Shown here in pieces: positions 8,563 through 16,595 of a stretch of 64,000 nucleotides of DNA. The translations under genes were made by a program, and so were the position numbers. The DNA lies in assembly GCF_002078175.1 (NCBI RefSeq), contig NZ_MWFK01000003.1:1-64000 (forward strand). Reading direction: 5' to 3'. Every line of letters begins with the position of its first letter. Position 1 is the first letter of the stretch. Under the pieces are notes generated by a model. The model saw only the letters and a list, made by a program, of their open reading frames with translations. It was not told where the DNA came from and did not search any database. Source of the DNA: Streptomyces sp. M41(2017). GTDB taxonomy: Bacteria; Actinomycetota; Actinomycetes; Streptomycetales; Streptomycetaceae.

Positions 8563-8844
8563 ACGGCGGGTCTAGCGGGGAACAGCAGCTTCCCGCCGAC
8601 GAACCAGCCCGGTCATCACCCGGGTGGGCAGCAGCATTGACCGCAGGAGCGATCAGCCCCGCAGGCTCCGCAGCGGTGTTCGCTGCCCGGGTTGGGGCCT
8701 GGGTCCGCAACGCTCCCGCCACACAGTGAACAGGTTCTTAGAACGAATCCGGGCAGGCTCGGGGTCCGGCGGCACGCGATTGATCTTGCTCGCGGAAAAG
8801 ACCGTTTACGGGAAGGATCCGTCGCGATCGCAGGGGCCAACTGC
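8563..8844. other. Gap with a possible Cys-rich minus-strand fragment
   Basis: On the minus strand a frame ending at 8616 contains TCSLCGGSVADPGPNPGSEH followed by CGACGADRSCGQCCC, resembling a small zinc-ribbon protein. It has no clear start and lies just beyond the 3' end of the TetR gene on the same strand. I treat it as a possible remnant; nothing else is seen here. Confidence 0.3.
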
Positions 8845-9546
8845 TCAGGATCTGGGCGTGTGCGGGTGAAGGTGCTGGAGTCCCATCGGCGCTGCGGGTG
8901 GCAGAGGTTCGGCGTGATCGTGGGATCGCATGGACTGCAGGAAGTAGGCGAGCAGTCGCTGGGAGGCGGCAAGGGCAGTCTCCTTCGGTTGTCCGGCCAG
9001 GGAGCCGTTGGCCAGGAGCAGGAGGGTGACGTCGGAGAGGTCGAAGTCGGCGCGCAGTTGTCCGGTGTTCCTGGCGCGCTCCACGAGCCTGCTCAGGCCG
9101 TCTTCGGCGCGGGCGCGGCGGTGCTCGTGGTCGAGGGTGTCGGGGAAGTTTGCGAGGAATGCGCCGGCGAATCCCCGGTCGGTGGCCTGCATCATGCACA
9201 CCTTCTCCAGGAGCAGGCGCAGCCCGTGCCAGGGGTCGGGGTCGTCGAGGGCGTCGTCCAGTGCGGCCGCGCACTGGGTGAGCTGTTCGGTGAAGGTGGC
9301 GGTGACGAGTGCGGCGCGGGTGGGGAAGCGGCGGTAGAGGGTGGCGACGCCCACTCCCGCGCGGCGGGCGACGGCGCTCAGGGGAACGTCGATGCCCTGT
9401 TGTGTGAACGTCTCACGGGCGGCTTCGAGGATGCGTTCGCGGTTGTGCCGGGCGTCGGCTCGCAGTCCGGCGGCCTCCGCTGCGGGATCGTCGCCGGACG
9501 GCGGCCGGTGTGCGTTGTGAGATGGCTGAGCAGGCATTTCTCTCAC
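8845..9546 (-). CDS. TetR-family regulator, probably controlling the adjacent oxidoreductase
   Basis: About 233 residues from the GTG at 9546; an ATG three codons in is equally possible. The helix-turn-helix at about residues 33-80 contains RERILEAARETFTQQGID and VARRAGVGVATLYRRFPTRA, of the subgroup whose C-terminal domain carries many small-ligand sensors. It is divergent from the zinc-type alcohol dehydrogenase-like gene with 106 bases between starts and an inverted repeat in the gap. By arrangement it likely represses that enzyme and itself. Confidence 0.88.
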   Translation of the reverse strand: MREMPAQPSHNAHRPPSGDDPAAEAAGLRADARHNRERILEAARETFTQQGIDVPLSAVARRAGVGVATLYRRFPTRAALVTATFTEQLTQCAAALDDALDDPDPWHGLRLLLEKVCMMQATDRGFAGAFLANFPDTLDHEHRRARAEDGLSRLVERARNTGQLRADFDLSDVTLLLLANGSLAGQPKETALAASQRLLAYFLQSMRSHDHAEPLPPAAPMGLQHLHPHTPRS

Positions 9547-9553
9547 TTCAACG

Positions 9554-9577
9554 TAAGTGGAAGATGGCGTCCGCTTA
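9554..9577. promoter_or_regulatory. Candidate TetR operator
   Basis: TAAGTGGA and TCCGCTTA form an 8-bp inverted repeat with one mismatch and an 8-base spacer, a size typical of TetR sites. It sits just upstream of the TetR start and about 76 bases before the oxidoreductase start. Assignment rests on position and symmetry only. Confidence 0.45.
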
Positions 9578-9652
9578 GCGGGTTAGCGTGAGTGTACCGG
9601 CGGACGTAATCGCTCCGCTCGCCCCCTTCGCCACGCGAAACGAGAGAAAACC

Positions 9653-10609
9653 ATGAGTGAGATGCGCGCCGCGCTCTTCGACCGCTACGGGCCCCCGGAG
9701 GTCCTGTACGCGGGCAGCATGCCCATACCGTCCGTCCAGCCCGACGAGGTGCTGGTACGGGTGCACGCCGTGAGCATCAACGGCGGTGAGCTGCCGGGGC
9801 GGGCGGGAAAGCTGCGCCTGGTGACGGGCCGCACCTTCCCGAAGGTGACCGGTATCGACTTCGCCGGAGAGGTCGCCGAGACCGGTTCGTCGGTGGCCGG
9901 GGTACGGGTGGGTGAACGGGTATGGGGTCTGCTGGGCCGCAAATCCGGCAGCATGGCCGAATACGTTGCCGTCCGGCCCCGGCAGATCGCCCCCGCCCCC
10001 CAGAACCTCACCCCGGTGCAGGCCATCTCCCTGCTGGCGGGTGGCACGACGGCGGTGACCGCCCTGCGCGACAAAGCCGCCCTCAAGCCGGGTGAGCGTC
10101 TGCTGGTGCGTGGCGCAGCCGGCGGTGTGGGCAGCGTCGCCGTGCAGATCGGCAAACTCCTCGGCGGCCAGGTCACCGCGCTGGCCGGCGCCAGGAATCT
10201 CGACTTCGTCCGCGACCTGGGCGCGGACGAAGGCTTCGACTACCGGGCCACCCGCCCCTCACAGCTGGGCCGCTTCGACGTCGTCGTCGACACCGCCGGA
10301 ACGCAGCAGCACATCTACCGCCGGCTGCTGGCCCCCGGCGGACGCATGGTCGCCGTCACCGTCGACACCAGCAAGCCCTTCATCAGCCTCGCCCGCATCC
10401 TCGCCTCGACCGTCCACGGCACAGGCCGCATTCGCGCCTTCAGCGGCAACCCCGACACCGTCCTGCTCACCGAACTCACTCGGCACGCCGAGAACGGCGA
10501 CATCGTCCCCGTCCTCGACACCGTCTACCCCCTCGAAAAGATCGCTGACGCCCACCGGGCCCTGGAAGCGGGCGGGGTGCGCGGCAAGCACGTCATCCAG
10601 ATCGTGTAG
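9653..10609 (+). CDS. NADPH:quinone oxidoreductase-like, zinc-independent MDR family
   Basis: A 318-residue medium-chain dehydrogenase/reductase. The N-terminal GroES-like fold (residues 1-125) leads to a Rossmann domain with LLVRGAAGGVGSVAVQIGKL, the AAGGVGS nucleotide-binding loop of quinone oxidoreductases. The Cys ligands for structural and catalytic zinc are absent, as expected for the quinone oxidoreductase branch. ATG at 9653 follows GAGAGAAAACC. Probably reduces a quinone or enone substrate; the divergent TetR gene suggests induction by a toxic compound. The exact substrate is unknown. Confidence 0.88.
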   Translation: MSEMRAALFDRYGPPEVLYAGSMPIPSVQPDEVLVRVHAVSINGGELPGRAGKLRLVTGRTFPKVTGIDFAGEVAETGSSVAGVRVGERVWGLLGRKSGSMAEYVAVRPRQIAPAPQNLTPVQAISLLAGGTTAVTALRDKAALKPGERLLVRGAAGGVGSVAVQIGKLLGGQVTALAGARNLDFVRDLGADEGFDYRATRPSQLGRFDVVVDTAGTQQHIYRRLLAPGGRMVAVTVDTSKPFISLARILASTVHGTGRIRAFSGNPDTVLLTELTRHAENGDIVPVLDTVYPLEKIADAHRALEAGGVRGKHVIQIV

Positions 10610-10684
10610 ACCCCACGGATCTTGCCATGATTGCGTTGCTTGGTCGCAGTGCGGCGTGACCAGAAATGCCATTATGGGGGATTG

Positions 10685-12066
10685 TTGAGCAGGAACAGAT
10701 ACAGGGCACTTGGTGTAATTGGCGCCCTGTTAGCGGCGCTTCTCACTCCGAGTATCGCTTTGGCAGACAGTTCGCGTGACCATCATCTCGCGAGTTCGGC
10801 AGAGTCGTCGAACGGAACGCGAACGCTTCAGAATAGGACGAAACACTTCCAGACCCTTCGTGCCTCCAGCGACACGCGAGCGAGTAACTAATGTGCTGAG
10901 GTCAAGCACAACCTCGAGGCGCTCCGTGACGCAGGACGGAAAAGGGCAGTCTGCATCGACTGGCAGACACCCCAGGAGATGGCGAAGACTCAGGGGAGGT
11001 CTCTTGCGCGAGCCGCAGGGACAGTTGTCTGGCGCAACATCCAGGTACCGAACCAGGTGTACCTCACTCGCTATTCGCTGTGCTCCGTGCGCGGAGTCGT
11101 TGTTGTCCTTATGGACACTGTAAGCGGCATGTTCTGGGCAATGCCTACGGCACTGTAGAGCAAGAAATTGACACTCAGAACGCCATCCCGGAGTTCTTCG
11201 AGAATGTGAACTTCCGTCTGACGTCGGCCGACGTGGCGACGGACGGGATGACCGTCCAGATCGACTCGACGTGCTCGCTCGACTCCAGTTGCAAGCAGAC
11301 TTCCGGGCCTTGGACAGCACCTCGCCCGATCACGGTTGGCCAGTCGATCGACGGCACCATCACGCGCCAATGGGCGGGCCCTCAGGCCGCGGGCACCGAG
11401 AGAGCGTTCCGGATGAGCTACCAACTGAGCGTCAGCATCGGCGGGTTGAGCGGTTCAACGCGGTAGGGTGGCAACAACGAGGCCGGTGACGGGCAGTACT
11501 TTGTGCGCTGCGACTTCAAGGTAAGCGCCCGAGCCGGTTGCGTCGCGCCTGATTTCACTCCCACCTTCGAGGTGGACAAGAAGTACTCAGAAGCGCGCCA
11601 GTACGTCGGCATGGTCCAGGCCAGCATGTCCACGCACCCTGGCTGGGAGGGGCGTGGACAGCCTCTGCATCGCGAATCGAGCGAAGCAGAGGCGAGGAAG
11701 AACCGAGACGTCGTCTGCGACAGCACCTTCAAAGCCCACGCAAGCACCCCGGCGCCGGCGCAGTGCGACGAGTGGCCGTTCGCCAAGTCGAAGGAGAGCG
11801 GGCGCCAGTTCGGTGTCAAGTCCGGGGTGGACTGCCAGCAGTACTACGTCACCTCTTCGACGATCAACGGCAAGGTCTACCTGTCCCTCGGGTGGCCTGG
11901 CTCGAACCAGGGGAAGATGCCTCCGGCTACGGCAAAGTGCGCGCGTGCCAGCATGCCGAAAGCCCAGAACGAGGGCGTGGGTGGCGACCTCGGCCGTTTT
12001 ACGACGGAGCAGCGGCTCCTTGAGAAGGACCCCTACTGGGTAAACGCCGGACAGCCCCTCCCCTAG
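10685..12066 (+). pseudogene. Broken secreted NucA/NucB-type deoxyribonuclease
   Basis: A signal peptide starts at TTG 10685 after GGGGGA (RYRALGVIGALLAALLTPSI). The rest is readable only across an in-frame TAA at 10889, a frameshift near 11130 and an in-frame TAG at 11464. The pieces give HNLEALRDAGRKRAVCIDW, GTVEQEIDTQNAIPEFF, then the C-terminal NucA/NucB-like block AQCDEWPFAKSKESG and GGDLGRFTTEQRLLEKDPYW ending at 12066. The order and spacing match full-length exported actinobacterial relatives of about 440 residues. With three lesions it is a true pseudogene. The intact DUF6461 gene follows 96 bases later. Confidence 0.75.
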
Positions 12067-12162
12067 GCTCTGACGTGCCCTAGCGGCAGCTCGAAGATGC
12101 GCGACTCGATCCGCGAGGGCGGACCGAGTCGTGCATTTGTTCACGCCACGAGAGGCTAGAGA

Positions 12163-12798
12163 ATGAATACCCTCATATTTCCGAATTCCAATCTCTACGA
12201 GACGGGATATTGCGTCATTTTTGTGCGGGCGATCCCCCCGACTGAGGCGCTTTCCAGGATCCCATACGACAAATCGGAGGTGGTAGACCTCGACAGGAGC
12301 GAACTTGATGCAATCAAGGAGCTCGGGAGCGAGGTCGACCAAGATGATGTACTGGGGGTAGATTTTGACGGCTTGGAAAACAGTGGGATTCTGGATTCAA
12401 GAGGGCCGCTTCTGCGTTCGGGCAGCCATGCGGGTTGTACATTCATAGTTGAGCCCGAGGGACCTTTTCTCGCGCAGGAGGAGGTATTGAAAGCTGTGTC
12501 ACGCGGGACCAGCGCGCTTCTTGCGCAGGTGAGCGAGACTGCGGCCGCCTGGATTTTCTATGCGGAGGACGGCGAGATCCTCTCGTCCTTCGATCCACTG
12601 TTTCCGGACAGCGACTTTGGAAAGCAGCCGACGGTTTTGGAGGGCCTGACCGGATATCGGAGGGCCATCGACAGTGGTGAACGTGCCGATGCTTACGAGA
12701 ACTCCCTTCGACAGATCCAGGAGTCGCTGGAGTACGCCATGCCTGCAACCGTAGACGCCCCTCGATTGCCGTCAGTTCGGGTCCCCAACGGCTACTAG
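12163..12798 (+). CDS. DUF6461 family protein
   Basis: A 211-residue soluble acidic protein. The N-terminus (NLYETGYCVIFVRAIPPTEA) and the central ESGGS-like region (SHAGCTFIVEPEGPF) match DUF6461, a family of unknown function common in Streptomyces. There is no signal peptide or membrane segment. Codon use is less GC-biased than nearby genes (ATA, TTG, AAA and CAA appear), hinting at separate origin. It directly follows the broken DNase gene. A role as the intracellular partner or immunity protein of that nuclease is possible but only inferred from position. Confidence 0.7.
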   Translation: MNTLIFPNSNLYETGYCVIFVRAIPPTEALSRIPYDKSEVVDLDRSELDAIKELGSEVDQDDVLGVDFDGLENSGILDSRGPLLRSGSHAGCTFIVEPEGPFLAQEEVLKAVSRGTSALLAQVSETAAAWIFYAEDGEILSSFDPLFPDSDFGKQPTVLEGLTGYRRAIDSGERADAYENSLRQIQESLEYAMPATVDAPRLPSVRVPNGY

Positions 12799-12853
12799 CC
12801 TCGAAGTTTGATGACGGTCCGCCGACGGAGTCGGTGAGCCGTCCGGCCAACAT

Positions 12854-13063
12854 TCAGAAACGGGCGCGCGCTACGGCCCGGGCAGCATGGACCGCTGCCA
12901 GAGCCTTCTCGACGGAGGCGGCGCGGGTCTCGATGGGACGGGAGATTGTCGGGTCGAAGGCCACCGGCCCGAACACAGCCGGATCCGCCCGCTGCATGCC
13001 GGCATCCGCGAGGCAGTCACCCTTCAAGGCGACCGCCAGGCCACGTTCAGGAGGACCTTGCAA
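12854..13063 (-). pseudogene. IS1380-family transposase fragment
   Basis: LKGDCLADAGMQRADPAVFG and DPTISRPIETRAASVEKALA correspond to the highly conserved N-terminal part of IS1380-type transposases (GGDCLADVAMLRAEPAVFGPVASDPTVSRL). Only about 70 residues remain and the catalytic DDE region is absent. It flags insertion and deletion next to the DUF6461 gene. Confidence 0.65.
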
Positions 13064-13183
13064 GGATCGTGGCCGGCCCTCGGGCAGGAGACCAGGTGAG
13101 CTGACCCCGTCAAGGCACTAGCGCCGCAGAGCAGCCGCGGCTTCGGCGATAGCCGCTCGTGCTTGGCTTCTGCTTCTGGGTGC

Positions 13184-13369
13184 TTACAGAGGAAGAGGTA
13201 TCCCGAGCTCCCGCATGGCCGTGGAGGGCGGACCGCCCTCGGAGCGCTCGGTCTTGTAGCCCTTGACGCGGGCTTCGAGCGTGCGGGGGTCCACGGCTTC
13301 AGCGGGTGCGCTCTTCGCGTAGAGCCCGTGGGACTCGATGTCCCGGTCGTGGGGCAGGAGCCAGAACAC
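13184..13369 (-). pseudogene. C-terminal fragment of an unrecognised protein
   Basis: Sixty residues (FWLLPHDRDIESHGLYAKSA, then EARVKGYKTERSEGGPPS) with good third-position bias and a clean stop at 13184, but no upstream continuation; the sequence between 13370 and 13600 has no open companion. It looks like the tail of a larger gene cut by rearrangement. Family unknown. The gap 13064-13183 holds nothing assignable. Confidence 0.35.
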
Positions 13370-13620
13370 GCGACGGCGGAAGGTGCCGGAGGCGCGGGAG
13401 GGTTGTCACCCTCCGGTGTCCTCTGTCACCGGTGGTCAACCTTTCACGGCCCAGAGACGGCCCGGTAGCCCATGCCTGGCTTTCAGAGACGGGCAGCCGA
13501 CCTGGCCTTGGGGATCTTGACCTCGCCTGCGTCGGGAAACGGGTACCGGCCGGGCGGGAACCCGTGTAGCGTCACGCTCTTCGCCCGGCTCACGGTGCGG
13601 AGTCCCGGTAGGTAGCCGCC

Positions 13621-14430
13621 ATGCTCGATCAGCCTGTCCCCGACCCGTACACGATGTGGCGGCTCGCCCTCGCCGAGGTGGACCGGATCTTCGCCTCCCC
13701 TCCGGAACTCGACCGGCCGGTGGAGGGGTGCACTCATTGCTTCACGGAAGCGGAACTGCGCATCCTTGGCGGTGATCCGCGAGATGTGCCGGATGACGTC
13801 CTCGAAGGCTTCATGGGCAAGGTCGTCGATCACTGGGACACGGACCAGTACCGGGTCCTGTGGCGCCGCCTCATACCGCGTGCCTTGCGTCACTGGGGCC
13901 CGGAAGGCCCCGGCACCGACCCGTCCCATGAACTGCGCGGTCTCGGCCGACACGGGGCCGAACTGATCAGCTGGCTGGTCGCCGAGCGCACCGCGGTCGA
14001 GCAGGCGTTCCGGGCACTGCTCACCCTCGCCCTCACCGGCGGCCAGTCCCCGGCGGACATCCGCGACCTCGTCGAAGGCGTCGCCCACGCCACGGGCGGC
14101 CTGGAGCCGTGGCTGGACCACATCGCCGGCCTCTCCGGCCCCGCCGCGGATGCCGGCCTCGTCCGACTGACACTGGGCTGGGGGACGGATTTCCTGTGGG
14201 AGGAGTTCGATTTCACGTGGTGGTACGACGGCGACCCGCGAGCCGTCGCCGACTGGCTGCTCACGCAGCGCCCCCGCATCGCGTCCTTCACGGCACGCCA
14301 CCCACGCTGCAAGAACGCCGCCGACGCACTCATCGCGATCTCCCACCTTCAAGAAGGTGACTGGAGCCCATGGCTCTACCCCTACGGCCCGCGCCCGCGT
14401 CCCCTCCTCCACCTGGTCACCAGCGGGTGA
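13621..14430 (+). CDS. Hypothetical cytoplasmic protein
   Basis: A 269-residue protein starting at ATG 13621 after GGTAGG. Strong third-position bias throughout. It is rich in Trp, Leu and acidic residues and largely helical in appearance, with CTHCFTEAELRILGGDP near residue 40 and WEEFDFTWWYDGDPRAVADW near residue 200. No signal peptide or membrane span. I do not recognise the family. Isolated between IS debris and a convergent gene. Confidence 0.65.
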   Translation: MLDQPVPDPYTMWRLALAEVDRIFASPPELDRPVEGCTHCFTEAELRILGGDPRDVPDDVLEGFMGKVVDHWDTDQYRVLWRRLIPRALRHWGPEGPGTDPSHELRGLGRHGAELISWLVAERTAVEQAFRALLTLALTGGQSPADIRDLVEGVAHATGGLEPWLDHIAGLSGPAADAGLVRLTLGWGTDFLWEEFDFTWWYDGDPRAVADWLLTQRPRIASFTARHPRCKNAADALIAISHLQEGDWSPWLYPYGPRPRPLLHLVTSG

Positions 14431-14810
14431 AGTCCTCGCTTTCGACTGGTGCGACGGCCGGACAGAGATACTGGTGTAGGACTCCGTCCGGCGCCGTAGA
14501 TGTCAGAAGCCTTCTGACCCGTAGCTCTAGAGAGACCCTCAACGGTGGCCATATAGGTTGCCTTACGGTCTCCGGCGGGCACTGTTGGACGAGAAATGGT
14601 GCTGTGGTTGCTGTACTTCGCTGCTGTCCGCGAGGGGCTCAGTAGCGGCGCGGCGGACTCCACGAACGGCACTGGCCGGACGTCACCCGCCGCGTGCCCT
14701 CTTCGTCGAGGCGGACGTACGCGACCTGATCGCGGCCGGGTGCCTCAACGGCATGCCCGCCGTCATTAAGGCCCGGACGGAGACCCGCTGCGGCGCATGC
14801 AGGTCACGGA
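14431..14810. other. 380-base gap with a palindrome and a coding-like scrap
   Basis: GTCAGAAG and CTTCTGAC form a perfect 8-bp inverted repeat around one base (14502-14518). At 14695-14790 a plus-strand frame with good codon bias (FVEADVRDLIAAGCLNGMPA) lacks a start and is unassigned. The rest shows no features. Confidence 0.4.
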
Positions 14811-15371
14811 CTAGCGGGACAGGCGGCCCACCACCGCACGGAACCTCTCCCGCCCTGCCATGACGCTCGCGTCCCAGAGGCCTGAAACGTCACCGCTCAG
14901 CGAGAGGGACTGGAGCCGTTGTTCCTCGGCGAGAAAGCTGGCACCCGCCACGTTCTGGTCCAGCATGCCCATCGCGGTGAGCGCCGCATGGCCGCAGGAC
15001 GCCGCTTCAGTGCTTCCCGAGCCGTGGGCTAGCAAGGCATACCGCAGGCAGAGAGCAGCGAAGAAGGCGTAGGTGTCGGCGACATCCGTGATCCCCTCCT
15101 CCGTCGGCTGAAGCTCCGGGAACCGCTCCAGCAGGCGCACGCGCTCGGGGGCGTCGACGAGCGGCCGGTCGGCATACCAAAGATCGCGCACGGACTCCGC
15201 ATAGAAGTCCATGTCGGCTTCCCGCCCCGGCTCGCCAGCACGCAGGCCCACGAACAGCGGCGCCATGCGTTCGGTGCAGGCGGCAACATACAGGCGGATC
15301 CCCTCGCCGCCCCCGCCATGCAGCGCCTCGGCGACAGCCTCCTCCACAAGCGTCTCCACGCCCCACCCCAT
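14811..15371 (-). CDS. Hypothetical protein
   Basis: A 186-residue acidic, Ala/Leu-rich, mostly helical protein from ATG at 15371. Third-position bias is good and the stop is clean. Regions such as RVRLLERFPELQPTEEGITD and TDVADTYAFFAALCLRYALL suggest an all-alpha fold. No catalytic motif, signal peptide or membrane segment. Family not recognised; no operon partner is evident. Confidence 0.55.
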   Translation of the reverse strand: MGWGVETLVEEAVAEALHGGGGEGIRLYVAACTERMAPLFVGLRAGEPGREADMDFYAESVRDLWYADRPLVDAPERVRLLERFPELQPTEEGITDVADTYAFFAALCLRYALLAHGSGSTEAASCGHAALTAMGMLDQNVAGASFLAEEQRLQSLSLSGDVSGLWDASVMAGRERFRAVVGRLSR

Positions 15372-15508
15372 CCCGTTCGAACAGATCGACAGGCTACACA
15401 GCGGACCGAGGACCGCATGCTTGACGAGTTAGTACCCTGAGGTGTCTACGCGGCCCCACCGCCGTCACCTGACCGGTGAGTGTCAGACCCGACGGCAATA
15501 CTCACCTC

Positions 15509-15682
15509 ATGGCGAGCTACGGAATCCGCTGGACCGACCGCGACGGCGTGCCGCGCGTAGCAGGGGTCTCCTACGACAAGGCCAGCGCCGAGGACCGCAA
15601 GACGCGACTGACCGCGGAGAAGTGCACGGGCATCGAGATCGTGCCGGTCAAGCCCGGGGAACGGCTTCAGCCTACGAGCTGA
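15509..15682 (+). CDS. Small hypothetical protein (57 aa)
   Basis: MASYGIRWTDRDGVPRVAGV followed by SYDKASAEDRKTRL, a short basic/acidic protein of a type seen repeatedly in Streptomyces genomes. ATG at 15509 and clean stop at 15682. No convincing ribosome binding site is seen. The regular alternation of hydrophobic residues would fit a small beta-rich domain. Function unknown. Confidence 0.45.
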   Translation: MASYGIRWTDRDGVPRVAGVSYDKASAEDRKTRLTAEKCTGIEIVPVKPGERLQPTS

Positions 15683-15987
15683 CAGCCGCATAGCCTCCCG
15701 TGGGGAGCCGGGAGGAGCGGCGGGCGCCCGACCACGGCCACACGGCGGGGCCCGAGCGGCTTCCGTGCCGGGGACGTCAGGAAGACCGCACCACCACCAT
15801 GCACCCCTTCCAGCCAGTGCGATAGATCACGGCCGGAAATAGGTACCTGTCCAGCGCTCAGACGCCCGCTCCCTGGGCGGGGAGCTCGGCACTTGTGTGC
15901 GCTGAGGTCCTTCACGGCCCTGTTTGAAGCCCTGGTCACGGAGCACTATGGGCCTGAGAAGTAACCTGCCCTTCGAGCTCGATCGAG

Positions 15988-16314
15988 GTGCCGGCCGTTC
16001 GGGTGTACAGCCTCGGCGGGGGGCCTGAGTTCGTGGATCTGCCCGGGCGGCGTGTGCCGTCCGGGCATCGTGGAGTGCTGGAGTCATGCATGCGTGATGC
16101 GCAGTTTCGTCGCCCTGTCGTAAGCGTCGGCCCTCGGCCGGTGGCCGAGCCCAAGCCGCGGTGGCAGGACCTCTTCCTGGCCCCCGCCTACAGCCCTGGG
16201 TTCACCTTCGCGGACGAGCTCATCGAGGAGCCCGCGGTGGACTGGTCGAACGTGTCGTCACTTCCTCAGCGCCGTCGGCACGCTGGCCGGCGTGCCAGCG
16301 GACGCGCAGCCTGA
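15988..16314 (+). CDS. Possible hypothetical protein (108 aa), may be a fragment
   Basis: From the GTG at 15988 the frame reads VRVYSLGGGPEFVDLPGRRV and LAPAYSPGFTFADELIEEPA with fair codon bias and stops at 16314. Its last third overlaps the first copy of a degenerate repeat that recurs 265 bases on. It may be a real small gene or a truncated one. Apart from that repeat, nothing else is seen between 15683 and 16595. Confidence 0.35.
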   Translation: MPAVRVYSLGGGPEFVDLPGRRVPSGHRGVLESCMRDAQFRRPVVSVGPRPVAEPKPRWQDLFLAPAYSPGFTFADELIEEPAVDWSNVSSLPQRRRHAGRRASGRAA

Positions 16315-16572
16315 CGCACGGGCGGCCGTTGGCGGTCACGGGTGGCGGAAGCCGCGTTCAGGCCTGGCAGATCTCTCTCATCTGCCAGGGCGAGACGGTG
16401 GCACGGCACTTCACGACCGACGACGGGATCCGGCCACGCTCCACCGGCGAGGAGATGGCCCTGCATTTGGGCATCGCACGTGCACAGGTCGGCGGTGGAC
16501 TGGTCGCAGGTGTCGTCGATCTATCAGCGCTGTCGCCTGGCCGCCGCCGCATCACTGGACGCGCGGCCTGAC
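16217..16572 (+). repeat. Degenerate direct repeat, two copies of about 90 bp
   Basis: The segment starting near 16217 (GCGGTGGACTGGTCG..GTGTCGTC..CAGCGC.GTCG) recurs near 16492 with the same order of elements and ends in ACGCG-GCCTGACGC / ACGCG-GCCTGACCC. In both copies one frame translates to VDWSNVSSL / VDWSQVSSI, so this may be an internally duplicated or twice-broken gene end. Confidence 0.45.
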
Positions 16573-16595
16573 CCGGAGGAAGCCGGGGGCCGCCT

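Noticed and set aside
10889..11466. Stop-codon readthrough in the NucA/NucB gene (TAA and TAG in frame)
   Set aside because: A separate frameshift near 11130 also interrupts the gene; three lesions fit a pseudogene, not recoding.
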